From the NCBI GenBank assembly GCA_027257055.1, contig JAPVLO010000232.1, positions 806,001 through 870,000 of the forward strand: 64,000 nt of DNA. The letters run 5' to 3'. The notes under the pieces were generated by a model. That model did no database searches. It worked only from the letters and a program-made list of their open reading frames with translations, and was not told the origin of the DNA. Positions within the stretch are counted from its first letter, which is position 1. Every line of letters starts with the position of its first letter. Made by a program: the position numbers and the translations under genes. Positions 25,285-36,990 of this stretch are shown here, in pieces. Source of the stretch: Cephalopachus bancanus. Taxonomy: Eukaryota; Chordata; Mammalia; Primates; Tarsiidae.

Positions 25285-25690
25285 GAATTAATATATTAAT
25301 TCAATTATATTTCATTAAACTATTAATTCAACTATATTTCATTAAACTATTAATTTAATTATATTTCATCAAACTACTAATTCAATTGTATCTCATTAAA
25401 CTATTAATTTAATTATATTTCATTAAACTACTAATTCAATTATATTTCATTAAACTATTAATTCAATTATATTTCATTAAACTATTAATTCAATTATATT
25501 TCATTAAACTATTAATACAATTATATTTCATTAATATATAGATTCAATTATGTGTCATTAATATATTGATTCAATTATGTGTCCTTAATATATTGATTCA
25601 ACATAGTAATTCATTAATATATATATAAATGTATTGAATTAATATATTAATTTAATCTATTACTTCAATATACTAATATATTGAATTGCA
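25285..25690 (+). repeat. AT-rich 27-bp minisatellite
   Basis: Tandem array of a 27-bp unit built around ATTAATTCAATTATATTTC and CATTAAACT. About nine copies are well kept between 25,300 and 25,530, then shorter diverged units with ATATATTGATTCAATTATGT follow. It is almost free of G. It sits at the edge of a minus-strand L1 fragment. Confidence 0.92.
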
Positions 25691-26012
25691 TCAAATGATG
25701 TTTAAAATGTTAAGCCAATCTTTTGTTCTTGGAATGAAGCCCACCCGGTCACGATGACATATCAGTCCTGTCTACGACTGCACTCAATGTATTAATATTT
25801 TGTCTATATTTTTGTATGTACGTTCATGAGGGATATTGGGCTGGAGTCTTATTTTCTTATAATGTGTTGGGTTTTAGTATCAAGGTATTACTGGTCTCAT
25901 AAAATGAATTTTCCCCCAACTCTATTTTCTGAAAGAATTTGTGTAAGATTGATATTCTTTCTTTCTTAAAGGTTTAATAGAAAGTAGGAAACCACCTGGA
26001 CCTGGAGTTTTT
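25691..26012 (-). repeat. LINE-1 ORF2 fragment, minus strand
   Basis: Reads as antisense L1 reverse-transcriptase region (CTTGGAATGAAGCCCACC, TACTGGTCTCATAAAATGA). Confidence 0.75.
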
Positions 26013-26264
26013 CTTATAAGAAAATGGCTTAAACTCAACTTTATTGAGTTAATTGACATGCAATAAAATGCACCCATTTTATTTTATTTTACTATTTTTG
26101 AAAGTCTTAAAGTGTCGTCTGTTGTAAATAGGCCTTTTCAAATTCACAACCTAAAAAAAGGGTTGTGTTTTGATGTGTACTACTAGATAGTTCCACCTGG
26201 TCCTGTATTAATGCTACAATCCATTATTGACAAGGCTGTTTAAATTTCTAATACAAACAAAATA

Positions 26265-26640
26265 GGATCTATTCAAGAAATGAAATATTATTCAGCCACA
26301 AAAAGGAACAGAATCATAAACATGGATGGAACTTGAAAGCGTTATTCTAAGTGAAAGAAGCTAGACACAAAAGGCTGCATATTTTATAATTTCGTTTATG
26401 TGAAGTGTCCAGAATAAACAAGTCTATAGAGACATAGAGCAGATTGCTGGTTTCAGGCTGTGAGGGAGGGGGCGGAGGGGAGTGACTGCTCAGGGTACAG
26501 GGATGGAAACATTCTGGAATGAGGATGTGGTGAGGAATGCATACTTTGAGTACAGTAGAAACCACGGAAGTGTACATTTAAGAAAAGTGAATGTTATGGT
26601 ATGTGGATTACATCTCAATTAAAAAACAAAACAATTGGGT
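26265..26640 (+). repeat. LINE-1 3' fragment, plus strand
   Basis: Old L1 3' end; segments such as ATGAAATATTATTCAGCCAC and ATGGATGGAACTTG are usual for the end of ORF2 and the start of the 3' UTR. Confidence 0.75.
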
Positions 26641-26729
26641 CAGGCCCACACCTGGGTTTGAATCTCAGTCTGGCTTAAACAACAACAACAAAAAAGAAAC
26701 AAAAATTAATGCAGTCTCCCTGGGGACTT

Positions 26730-27680
26730 GAGACCTCTTGAAAAATTTGAAAAGTTGCACCAATTTTAAGCACATCATTGAACGAATTTTGATACATGTA
26801 CAAATCCATATAACCACAACTGCAATCAATTCTATCATCCTTAAAACTCCCCTGCCCTCCAGCCCAGGCAATATACCTTGCCCTGGTCCTAGACTATCAC
26901 TAGATTGCTTTTGTCATTTTCTAGAATTTCCTTCACATGGGGTCATATGGCATGGTATTATTGTTCATCATACTGTTTTCTAAGACTTATCCATGTTATT
27001 GTAGATGTCAGCTCAGTAGTTAGTTCCTTTTTATTGCTGATTGTGGATTTACTGCAATTTGTCTATCCATTTACCTGTTCATTGACAATTGGGTTGTTTT
27101 CAGATTTTAGCTATTATGAATAAAGCTCCTATGAACATATATGTACAAACCTTTATGTGGACATATGTTTTTATTTCTCTTGTGTAAATAGGAGTGGAAT
27201 TGCTGGGTTGTATGATGAGTGCATGTTTAACTTTGTAAGAAATTGCTACTGTTTTCTGAAGTGGTTGTATGCCTTTATATTACCACCAACAATAGATGAG
27301 AGTTCCAGTTTCTCAATGTCTTTTCCAACACTTAGTACTCCCACTTTCTAAAACTGTAGTCGTTCTAGTCTAGTAGGTGTGTAGTGGTAAACTTTGTGGT
27401 TTTAGTTTGCATTTTTCTGGTGACCATGATATTGTGTATTTTGTGTGTGTGTGTGTGTTAGTTGGCTGGTTGCATAACTTCTTTTGTGACGATCTCTTCA
27501 AGTTATTTGCTCATTTTTAAATTGGGGAGTTTACTTTCTTATTAATGAGTTTTAAGAGTTCTATGTATGTTCTGGATACAAGTCCTTTGCATGATATATG
27601 TTGTGCATACCCGTCTTTTTTGATATTAGTTATTTCAGTTATTATAAGCTGTATTTTTAAGGACTTTCTCCATTTCGTCT
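26730..27680 (-). repeat. LINE-1 3' fragment, minus strand
   Basis: Antisense old L1 3' region (CCTGTTCATTGACAATTGGG, ATTATGAATAAAGCTCCTAT). With the preceding plus-strand fragment it forms a head-on pair of L1 ends. Confidence 0.75.
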
Positions 27681-28049
27681 AGGTTGTCAAATTCTCCTAG
27701 AATTTGGCAGCCAGGGGAACTCCCTCAGGCTGGTTCTTGAGTTCCTTTGCCACCCTATCCTTTTGTTTTTTGAGCACTTTCCTACTTTCTGGTACTACAA
27801 GATGCTCCAGGCTGGTCTTGGATCTTCCCTGGCTCAGCCCTAGGGTCAGCCGTTTTCCAAGATGCTTGTCTTAATTTGTAAATGTTGTGCAGAACTCGAA
27901 ATCTGCTGGGTTTGTTCATTACTACCAGGATATCATTGCCTTAGGCCCTCTCGACAGACAGAGCTAGGTAATATACATATATATACTAACTTACAGGTTT
28001 AAATATATTTCTAATTATTTCTCCATTTGTGTATACATATGTGTATAAT

Positions 28050-28098
<49 letters not shown>

Positions 28099-28099
28099 G
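28050..28099 (+). repeat. (CA)n microsatellite
   Basis: About 22 CA units; a short (TG)n run also occurs at 27,441-27,459. Confidence 0.95.
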
Positions 28100-28281
28100 A
28101 GAGTTCATATTGATGCCTCTGACTCCAATTCAGGATCATAGGGTTCATTCTAGCCTTCCTTCTTGTTTTTCTGTCACTTTCATCTCCAACAGTGAGAAAC
28201 CAGGCCCTCACTGTCACATCCACCATCCATCTACTTAATTGTTCATCCGCTGTATACATGAAAAGCAGTTTCAGAATTCTT

Positions 28282-28571
28282 TTTTTTTTTTTTTTTTGAG
28301 TTGGAGTCTCACTCTGTCACCCAGACTGGAGTGCAGTGGCCGCTCCTGGCCAGCCTTGACCTGCTGGGCTCTGGCAATCCTTCTGCCTCAGCCTTCCAAG
28401 TAACTGGAACTATAGGCGCGCGCTACCACGCCCGGCTAATTTTTGATTTATTGTAGAGATGAGGTCTCACCAGGTTGCCCAGACGGGTCTCGAACCCGCA
28501 GTTTCAGGCAATTCACTTACCTCGGCCTCCCAAAGTGCTGGGATTATAGGCTGAGCCACCGAGCCTGGCCT
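28282..28571 (-). repeat. Alu-type dimeric SINE with target duplication
   Basis: Minus-strand dimer with the lineage right-arm variant. A perfect 14-bp duplication GTTTCAGAATTCTT flanks it (28,268-28,281 and 28,572-28,585). Confidence 0.94.
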
Positions 28572-28759
28572 GTTTCAGAATTCTTGACCTGCACCCCAAT
28601 AAGAAACATATTTATCAACTAGAACACCATATTAATATGCAGTTTATTTGTTTGTTTTTTGGCCTTAAAGCTTCTAGTAAAAATGCAATTTTAAAAGTTA
28701 CTTAGTTCAGTTCCCTTTCACCGAACACCCTTAAGTGTGTTATAATTTCATTTTTTAAA

Positions 28760-29197
28760 AAAGTTAGATTTATCTATCATAGTTTGCATTTCATCCTGGG
28801 ATTCCTCCAACACCCTGGTTGATCCATGTCTATAGTTATATCTTTCACTGTCATAATTACTGTAGTATTATAGTAATAGTATATCTTGAAATTAGGTAAT
28901 GCATTCTTCTTTTTTAGGATTGTTTGATAATTCCAATTTTTTTTGCCTTTCTATGTGAATTTTAGAATAATATGGTAAAAAATCTACAAAAAAATTGGCT
29001 GAGATTTTGATTGTGATTGCATTGAATTTATAAACTATATTTGGTAGAATTGACATCTTAACAATATTGAGCCTTCCAATCTATGAACATGGTATATCTC
29101 TCCATTTATGTATATCCTCTTTTATTGCTCTCATCAATTTTTTTAGTCTTTCACATGCATATCTTGTGCATATTTTGTTAGATTTATACCTAATTCT
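28760..29197 (-). repeat. LINE-1 ORF2 fragment, minus strand
   Basis: Antisense L1 ORF2 sequence (TTGATTGTGATTGCATTGAA, ATATTGAGCCTTCCAATC). Confidence 0.8.
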
Positions 29198-29392
29198 GCC
29201 AGGCACGGTGGCTCACACCTGTAATCCCAGCACTTTGGAAGGCAGAGGTGAGAGATTTATCTGAGTCCAGCGGTTCAAGATCAGCTTGGACAACTCGGTA
29301 AGACCTCCTCTCTACAATACATCAAAAAATTAGCCTGGCATGGTGATGCGTGCCTATAGTTCCAGCTACTTGAAGGCTGAGGTGCAAGGATC
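29198..29392 (+). repeat. Truncated Alu-type SINE
   Basis: Left arm, A-rich middle and the start of the right arm; the sequence stops near 29,392, where mariner sequence begins. Confidence 0.88.
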
Positions 29393-29398
29393 TCTGTG

Positions 29399-29640
29399 TG
29401 GGGGAAGAATGCCATTGGGAAAGCATGGCAAGAAGATGGTGTTGTTGTTTCAAAGAGGGCCACTTTGGCCTGAAGAATTCTCCACATTCAGGAAGACCAT
29501 CAGGCTCTGATGGAGACCATCTAAATGCTTTAATCCATGACAATCCATGTCATTCAACCTGAGAATTGGCAAATGTGATGAACTGTGACCTGTCAACCAT
29601 CGTGCGACATTTGGATTCCACGCTACAAACTTATGCATCA
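29399..29640 (+). mobile_element. Mariner transposase N-terminal fragment
   Basis: The plus strand near 29,453-29,615 reads in one frame as a mariner transposase DNA-binding region: a GRPS block, an LNALI...STxELANVMNC helix-turn-helix segment and STIVRHL. One internal stop (near 29,560) breaks it. It is a different mariner part from the two copies at 17.5 and 34.0 kb, which keep the C-terminal third. No terminal repeats seen. Confidence 0.75.
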
Positions 29641-29661
29641 ACCCAATATTTATTTATTCAT

Positions 29662-29949
29662 CTGAGTCTTGTGTTATCTTACTCTGTCGCCCAGACTGGA
29701 GTGCAGTGGCATGTTCATGGCTCACTGTAGCCTCCACCTGCTGGGTTTAGGAGATCCTTCCACCTCAGCCTTCAAAGTAGCTGGGACTACAGTCGTGTAC
29801 AATGCCTGGCTTTTTTGTTTGTTTGTTTTTATAGAGACAGGTCTCGCTATGTTGTCTAGACTGGTCTTAAACTTCTGGGCTCCAGCCATCCTCCTGCCTC
29901 AGCCTCCCAAAGTGCTGAGATTACAGTCGTGAGCCACCGCACCCAGCCT
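29662..29949 (-). repeat. Alu-type dimeric SINE
   Basis: Minus-strand dimer, older type without the lineage right-arm variant. Confidence 0.9.
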
Positions 29950-29999
29950 GAAATTACATAATTTAAATATTTGTGGTTCCTTGGGTTTTCCGGTGCCTT

Positions 30000-31020
30000 G
30001 ACCCTTCCTCATTGGCTGTAGGCAAGCTTTTACTTCCTGTTGCTATCTCAGCAGTTGCTGGGGTGAGAACTTGGAGAGTGCACTGGGTCTCTTCACTCTT
30101 TCTTGAAGCCCCTGTGGTGTCCCCTGTGTGCCTTCTGTCATTTCTACAGCTAAGGCCATTTCCAGAGTGACAATTTTATCCCCTCTGTACATCCCGTCTG
30201 TAGTTCCTGTCCCACGGGCTGAGGCCCTTCCACTGTCTCTGCATAAAACCACAAGTTGAATGGTAGCAAGAACTGGCAGCTTGTTTGTTTTTCGTGCCCT
30301 TAAGTTTTTAACTACAAACCTCCAGCCCTGGACTGCAGAAGCGGGAAGACCGCCTCACCTCTGGAGATGGTCTGGGCCCCTGGATTCGGGGCTGTAGGCT
30401 CATCTCTGCCTTCATGTGCAATTTTTTCTTTTTCCAGGAGTCATTTCGACCAGCTTCAGCCTTCAGCTGCTTGTGTTGAGAGCAGAGGGTGACGTGCTCC
30501 CAGCAGGCAGCTCTCCAGGGTGCTTCATGGCTTCACGGTTCTGGAAATTACAGTCATTTGCAGCTCTCTCCATTAGTGCCCTGACCCCAGCCAGCTGGGT
30601 CTGCATGATTTTGGCTCCTGATGCCTGAAGCTTCTTACTGCTTCACTATGTGATCTCTCCAAGCTCACTGTGTTCCTTTTCCACTTCCACCTGGGGCCAA
30701 CAGGTCTGCAGACCTGCTCGAGATTAAGGCTGTTATTGGATTCACTAATTCTTCCATGAAAAACCTGTAGTTTTCTGGCAGGGTGTGCCCTGACCCTTCC
30801 TCTGTGGGCTGGTGTTCTAGGGCCTTGAACTCCCGGGCCTGGACTGGGCAGGCCGCGGCACCCGGCGTATGAGTCTGGGCCGCCTCCAAGTGTGGGCGCC
30901 ACAGAAGTGGCAGAGTCCAGATATGTGCTCCACTCTCAGCCAGACAGGCTTGCTTGGCCGCCTGGTCCTCTGTAGCCGAGTGGTGGTTGTTCTTTAAGAA
31001 CGACTGAAAACGAAGTGTTT
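30000..31020 (-). other. Unrecognised region with minus-strand open stretches
   Basis: Minus-strand open frames (30,573-30,902, 109 codons; 30,665-30,889, 74 codons; 30,043-30,252, 69 codons) might be pieces of a decayed retrocopy. I recognise no protein family. It may be unique intergenic sequence. Confidence 0.3.
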
Positions 31021-31028
31021 TTTGGTTT

Positions 31029-31138
31029 TGCTTTTTTTTTTTTTTTTTTTTTTTAGAGAAAGCAGGATTTATTGAGAGGACAGAAAAGCTCCCAGAGTGG
31101 GGGAGGACCCAAAGGGGTTGCCCTTTGTGTTTGTTTTT
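31029..31138 (-). repeat. 3' end of a retrotransposed transcript (poly-A tailed)
   Basis: Read on the minus strand this is about 85 bp containing CTCAATAAATCCTGCTTTCTC followed at once by a run of about 22 A. A polyadenylation signal some 15 bases before a genomic A-tract is the mark of reverse-transcribed RNA. The source transcript (possibly an LTR-derived RNA) is unknown. Confidence 0.5.
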
Positions 31139-31141
31139 TAA

Positions 31142-32475
31142 TGGCGCTACAGAATCTTAAATAGAACACAGTTTAACATGACGGCAAAAAAATGTTGGTT
31201 TAACTTCCACAAATGTAGAACTAAGAGGATTTATAGATCAGAATCTCAGTCCAACAATAGGTAACATTTCATTTGTTGCATTTTCAGTTTCCAACACCAA
31301 CTCATCAACAAAGATTTTACCAAAAACCTTAGGAACAATAAATATGAATGCTGGACCCCACATGATTATAAGCACACGACAGAGACTAACCAGTTCAGGA
31401 AGTGTTCTGATTGGGAGTCCCTACACCCCTGCACCAGCAGTGGCTACTCAGACACACATAGCAGAAGCTATTGGCTGACTCCCTGATAAATGAAGCAAAA
31501 AAGGAGATAAAAATGGAAAGGGCTTGAGACATTTTTCAATGAAAGTGTGTGAGAAATCAATGAAAAGGTGCCACGTCATACAATGAAGCTGCGGATGAGC
31601 CGGTGTCAGAGTTCACCAATTCAAATAACCATTTGGCTGCTGATTCGGTGTATGATCAGAAGAACATTAGGCGAAGAGTTGATGATGCTTTAAAAGTGCT
31701 CACGGCAATGAACATAATTTCAAAGGAGAAAAAAGAAATCAAGTGCACTGGCCTGCCCACCAACTCTGCTCAGGAATGTCAACACCTGGAGATAGAAAAG
31801 CAGAGGCAGATAGAATGGATAAAGCAGAAGTGGGCCCAGCTGCAAGAACCTCTTCTGCAGCAATTTGCTTTCAAGAACCTGGTACAGAGAGATCGGCAAA
31901 ATGAGCAACAGAACCAAGGCCCTCCAGCCCTGAACTTGACCATTCAGTTGCCATTTATAATCATCAATACAAGCAGAAAAACAGTAGTAGATGCAGCACC
32001 TCCAACGACAAGTTTGAGTATCTTTTGAATTTTGACAACACCTTGTAGATCCATGATGACACAGAAGTCTGAAGCAGATGGGAATGTCCTTTGGCCTGGA
32101 GTCAGGCAAATGCTCCCTGGAGGATCTGAAACTTGCTAAGTCACTGGTGCCAAAGGCTTTGGAAGGTTATATCACAGATGTAGCCACAGGACCTTCTTGT
32201 TTAAATCAGGGACTACTGAGCTCTTCCCAGTCAGTTTCAAGTTTAGACCTGACCACTGGTGCCACCTCACCCCAATCAAGTGTAAACCAAGGGTTATGCT
32301 TGGATGCTGAAGTGGCCTCAGCAACTGGGCAGTTCCTGGTCCCAGTAACCAGTCCAGCAGTGCAGCTTGTCACTGCTCTGAGTCCCGAGGTGAGACCCCC
32401 CTGTTTGTTCAATGATGAAGATGAGGAGGATTCCTCCTCCTCAGAATAAAGACAAGAGAAAGTCTAAAAAAACAC
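31142..32475 (+). pseudogene. TFDP2P: TFDP2 processed pseudogene
   Basis: An intronless, decayed copy of the mRNA of TFDP2, the DP-2 dimerisation partner of E2F transcription factors. The start is recognisable at an ATG at 31,178, but the first part soon goes out of frame. The DNA-binding part reads [15 protein letters not shown] from 31,603, and the dimerisation region continues to about 32,028. After a frameshift near 32,030 the C-terminal part ([19 protein letters not shown] onward from 32,078) runs to an acidic, serine-rich end at 32,449. Shared TFDP2-type features such as [19 protein letters not shown] make TFDP2 more likely than TFDP1. No introns, stops and at least one frameshift show a dead retrocopy. 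A poly(A) tract is degraded to an A-rich stretch near 32,467. Confidence 0.92.
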
Positions 32476-32769
32476 CACCCAACCCCCGCAAAAACCATCT
32501 GTAGTTTTCCAGAGCTCGTTCTATAGGGGAGAGATTATCAGTGGGTTCCCATTCTTCCCAGAGTCCTATTACTTAACCTGGCCCTGTCCATGGCTCTTCT
32601 ATGATCTGGGGCGTTTTGCTTAAACTCTCTCCCACGCTCGGTCCAACCCATGTCAAATCCAGATTTGGCATCTTGTGGCTCTCTTTTGGCAAGTCTGCCA
32701 TTTATCTACCTGTCTAGGCTGACCCAGGGATGGTAAGGGAGCCCCTGCTCCCCAGCAAGCTTGTATTTA

Positions 32770-33108
<339 letters not shown>

Positions 33109-33318
33109 AAAAGGAGGTCACGGAGGATGCTAGGGTGGTCCTCACCCTTTAGCATACATTAGAGTCACTTTGAAGGCTTATTGAGACACAGATTCCTGGG
33201 ATCCATCCCCAGAGCTGCTGATTCGGGGGCCTGAGCATCTGCATTTTACCAAATTTCCCATTTTGCTGCCACTGCTCATCAAAAGACGATGAGCATCCCT
33301 GCATGAGTCCATCCTCAG

Positions 33319-33415
33319 CAGTAATCTTGGCACTTTGGGAGGCGGAGGCAGGAGGATTGCTGGAGGCCAGGAATTCGAGACCAGCCTAGACACCATAGTG
33401 AGACCTCGTCTCTTG
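33319..33415 (+). repeat. Alu left-arm fragment
   Basis: Only the left arm from the CACTTTGGGAGGC block to the CTCGTCTC end is present. Confidence 0.85.
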
Positions 33416-33419
33416 TCTC

Positions 33420-33984
33420 TGTGCCATGTCATCCAACTGTCCCACTCCTCGTCCCTGTGTTGTCAGTTGCTGTGTTTAGCACCACGTCTGTCCCCCGTGC
33501 TCACCCTCGGGCTCGGTTCTCTGAGTTTCCTCTGTCTCTGAGCTTTTTGACCTATCTTGCTGGCTCTTCCTGCTCAAGGCCACCCAGGGAGGAGACTTCT
33601 CTAGCTCTGGCCTCGCTGCAGGGGTCCCTTGGCCACCCTGCAGGGGTGCAGCAGACCGACTCTTCCCCGGGTCCTGCCAGAAACCTTCCAGCGCAGCTCC
33701 CCAAGCCATCCTCCCTCCTCATCACCTTGCCTGGAACTGGCTGATGAGTGTCCATGTGTTTCATAGGAGCAGCCCTGGCCCTCCCCACCACTTCAGGTGA
33801 GCACAAGGAGGATACCCTGATAACTCGATTGTGTTCTTGTTTCTCTGAGGTCATTGCCACAGTCCCCTTTGGGGCAGAGGCAAGGACACAGGCAAGTGTA
33901 TCCCAGTTTCTGCTCCTGGCAGATTTTCCTCTTCTCCGCTGTTAAAGCCCTTGAGTGTCTAGTCACCCATCTTAGCTACCAATA
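33420..33984. other. Intergenic, nothing recognised
   Basis: No gene recognised. Confidence 0.35.
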
Positions 33985-34558
33985 CGAGGGGGACCTCAAA
34001 AAACCTGGAATCTATATAAATTGTGCATTATGTCTAAACTTCAGTCACCTTTAAAGTCCTCTCCATTGGATGCAATACACCTATTGAGACGCTTTTTCCG
34101 CTGCTCAGAACAGTTTTTGAACTCATCCCTTTGGATGCCTTTGAGTGCTTCTGCTGTTTTTTGTTTCTCCTCTTCCACACTGGCCAAACATTTCCCTTTG
34201 AGGACTTTTTGCATCTGGGGAAACAAAAAAGTCACTCGGGGTGAGATCAGGTGAATAGGGAGGGTGGGGCACAGGGGACATGCTTTTTTTGGGTCTTTTT
34301 TTTTTTTATCAAAAACTGCTGAACACTCAGTGAATGTGGGTAGGTTGTTCACATGTAAATCACCCATCATGAAATGAACACATGGATTGAAAGAGTCTCC
34401 AAAAAAAATTCGCCGATGCCTAGCTCAGCCTCTCCCAGCAATGCCAGCTGGTGCACGGATGTCCAGGGTTCCCAGGACACTTACCTAGTGGGGAAAGCCT
34501 GGATTCCAAGGGGCCCACCCTCTAGAGGATATTCCGGGTTTTTTGGGGTCCCCCCTTG
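33985..34558 (-). mobile_element. Mariner-derived element, copy 2
   Basis: A 574-bp element with inverted ends (CGAGGGGGACC and GGTCCCCCC) and TA on both sides (33,983-33,984 and 34,559-34,560), the usual mariner target duplication. On the minus strand 34,041-34,370 is open for 109 codons and reads as the C-terminal third of a mariner transposase. A PxPPYSPDL-type region is present but altered (LPIHLISP), followed by a FLFPQMQKVLKGK block and an ASVEEEKQ...CSEQRKKRLNRCIAS end. The front two thirds of the gene are missing, so it was mobilised, if at all, by another element's transposase. Confidence 0.9.
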
Positions 34559-34564
34559 TAGAAA

Positions 34565-35909
34565 CTAAAATGACTTCCTTCTTCCTGTCTTCATTTTTAA
34601 AGCTGTTCAGTTTGTCTTTGTCCCTTTGAGCTCACTGCTCTGAGTGGGCTTATCTGGCTTGCAGCGTTTCAAGCATTCCGAGCAGTGCCTTTTCTTCCTT
34701 CTCCCTCAAGTCCCTGCTCTTTTCCTGGTTGCCATTTCCGAGCGAAGCCTGTCTCCAGGGCAACGGCCCTCACTCTCTTGCGTCCTCAGCCCCCGGCAAA
34801 GGCCCCTCGAAGCGCAAATTGGATTTTCAGAGCGCAGTGTTCCAGGTGCAGGCTGACTGTCTTTTTTTGCTTTTTTCTATCTTTCCTTTTTTTTTTCTTT
34901 TTGGCCTTTGGCTTCGTAATTATTTCATTTTTCCAGCCACTTCAGTCAATTCAGTTTGATTCTCCCACTTCCCTCCACCCCTCCTGTTCTCTGTCTTTAA
35001 AATCCACTGTGCTAATCAAGCCTTATTGATTGAAACTTCTAGAGGGCCCCAAGTGGGAGCGGCAGACACAGCAGTGTCCTTGAACCTTTCTTGTCAGGTC
35101 ACAGATTCCATGCCGACAACCATGAGCCGGTCTTTGAAGAGTGTCCTCTCGCCATACATGGAATGAGGAGCCATCTTATCCTTCAGTGGTTCCTGTCCCT
35201 CAGAATGATGTGGTCTGTGATGAAGTTGCTTTCTGGCCTGTGATGAAAGGAAAAAAATAATAAGGGCAGGAGCCAGCAAACAGACTTTTTCTAGGGAAGG
35301 GTTGTCCCTTCCATTCTGTCCTCCATTTTGGAGTGTTGTCTTTTTGTTTTCTGACCCTCTGTCGAGCACGTGGACTCAAAACCTCTGGGCTCTGTCTCTC
35401 TCTTCCACCAATTCTGAAGTTAAATGCTGGCTCACAAGAGCTCATTGTTTTGAGATGAACTTCCCCTGACCCCAGAAATGCATGTGCCTCTCCAAGAACA
35501 TTAGATTCCCGCTCCTACCAAGAGACCCCAAGTCAGGGCAGGACCCCATCCTTTCCAGCTGTGACATCACCCAGGAACGCAGCTGCTCATAGGGTCTGCG
35601 TGGTGGCCCCAGTCTCAGTCCCCAGGGCACAGCTTCCTCGGCTCTGCCAGCCCCACAGATGTTAGCCTCGTCCCCTGGATATCAAGCCCCTCCACTCTGA
35701 AGCCTTGCCTGGTTTCCTCTTCTGGCAAAGTTTCTGAACACTGTAAAAAATACCCCAAGCACATCCCTTATTCCCAGTCTTTATTTTTTCAAGAGGTACT
35801 TCTTCAATTTTTTCACCAAAGTATGCCTAACAGCAGAGAAATGAATTCACATGAAGGAGAATGTGAAAGCAGTAGGAAGAGGTTATTGCAAGCAAGCAAT
35901 TTGTATTTT
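34565..35909. other. Intergenic, nothing recognised
   Basis: No gene or named repeat recognised; a T-rich run lies at about 34,861-34,905. Confidence 0.4.
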
Positions 35910-36207
35910 TGTTGTTGTTCGTTTGTTTGAGTCAGAGTCTCACTCTGTCGCCCAGGCTGGAGTGCAGTGGCACACTCAGGCTACTGAAGCCTCGACCACC
36001 TGGGCTCAGGTGATTCTCTCGCCTCAGCTTTCCGAGAAGCTGGGACTACAGGCGTGCACCATGCCTGGTTAATTTTTAAAAGTTTCTTGTAGAGCAGAGG
36101 TCTCTCCAAGTTGTCCAGGCTGGTCTCCAACTCCTGGACTCAGACAATCCTCTTGCCTCTGCATCCCAAAATGCTGGGATAATAGGCATGAACCACCGTG
36201 TCCAACT
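35910..36207 (-). repeat. Alu-type SINE with target duplication
   Basis: Minus-strand dimer flanked by a perfect 14-bp duplication GCAATTTGTATTTT (35,896-35,909 and 36,208-36,221). Confidence 0.93.
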
Positions 36208-36700
36208 GCAATTTGTATTTTATCTAGACAGTTCATGCAGCATTTGCATTCTGCTTCATAATATATTCCTTTTTATATTAATAAAAAAGGTTTAAAATGA
36301 CCATCAGGCAAAACGGGCCCACCACTCTGGGAGGGCAGCATCTTCTTCCAGGAGCTCACAGGCAAGTGGCATGGGAAGTGACCCACAAGTGTTTCAGCCA
36401 TCCCCATGCACCAGAACGGGTCTCTCACACAGCCTGGCTCACCCAGAGCTTGGCTCAGAAATCCTTGACTCACTGCAGGCACTGCCTGTGCTGCTCCCCT
36501 CAAGGAACTTCACTGGTCTCAGACCTCCAAGCCCAATCTTACCTCCACCTGGTTCTACAGATGACTTGTCTTGGCAAGGACAGCATTCCCCTTGGGCGGC
36601 ATCCTCTCAGCTTCTCTCCAGTCCAGTCTGACGCTGCCACATGGGCTAAGGAGTGCCTCTCTCCTTCTTGCGTCATGCTCTGGTAGAAAGATATCAAGGA

Positions 36701-36990
36701 GCTCGGCACGTGGCTCACGCCTGGGATCCCAGCACTTCAGGAGGCCAAGGTGGGAGGATTGCCTGAGCCTAGGAGTTTTCATCCAGCCTGGGCAACATAG
36801 TGAGGCCTCATCTCCACAAAAAATTTAAAATTAAAAAAAAAGCCAGGGATAGTGGTGCATGCCTGCAGTCCCAGCTGCTCAGGAGGCCGAGGAGAGAGGA
36901 CTTCCTGAGCCCAGGAGGTCCGGGCTGCTGTGAGCCGTGATTATGCCGCTGCACTCCAGCCTAGGTGATGGTGTGAAACTCCGACTCAAA
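36701..36990 (+). repeat. Alu-type dimeric SINE
   Basis: Full-length dimer, older; tail AACAAACACA. Confidence 0.9.

Noticed and set aside
25285..25690. CRISPR-like array
   Set aside because: Direct 27-bp repeats without spacers in a primate genome: a minisatellite.
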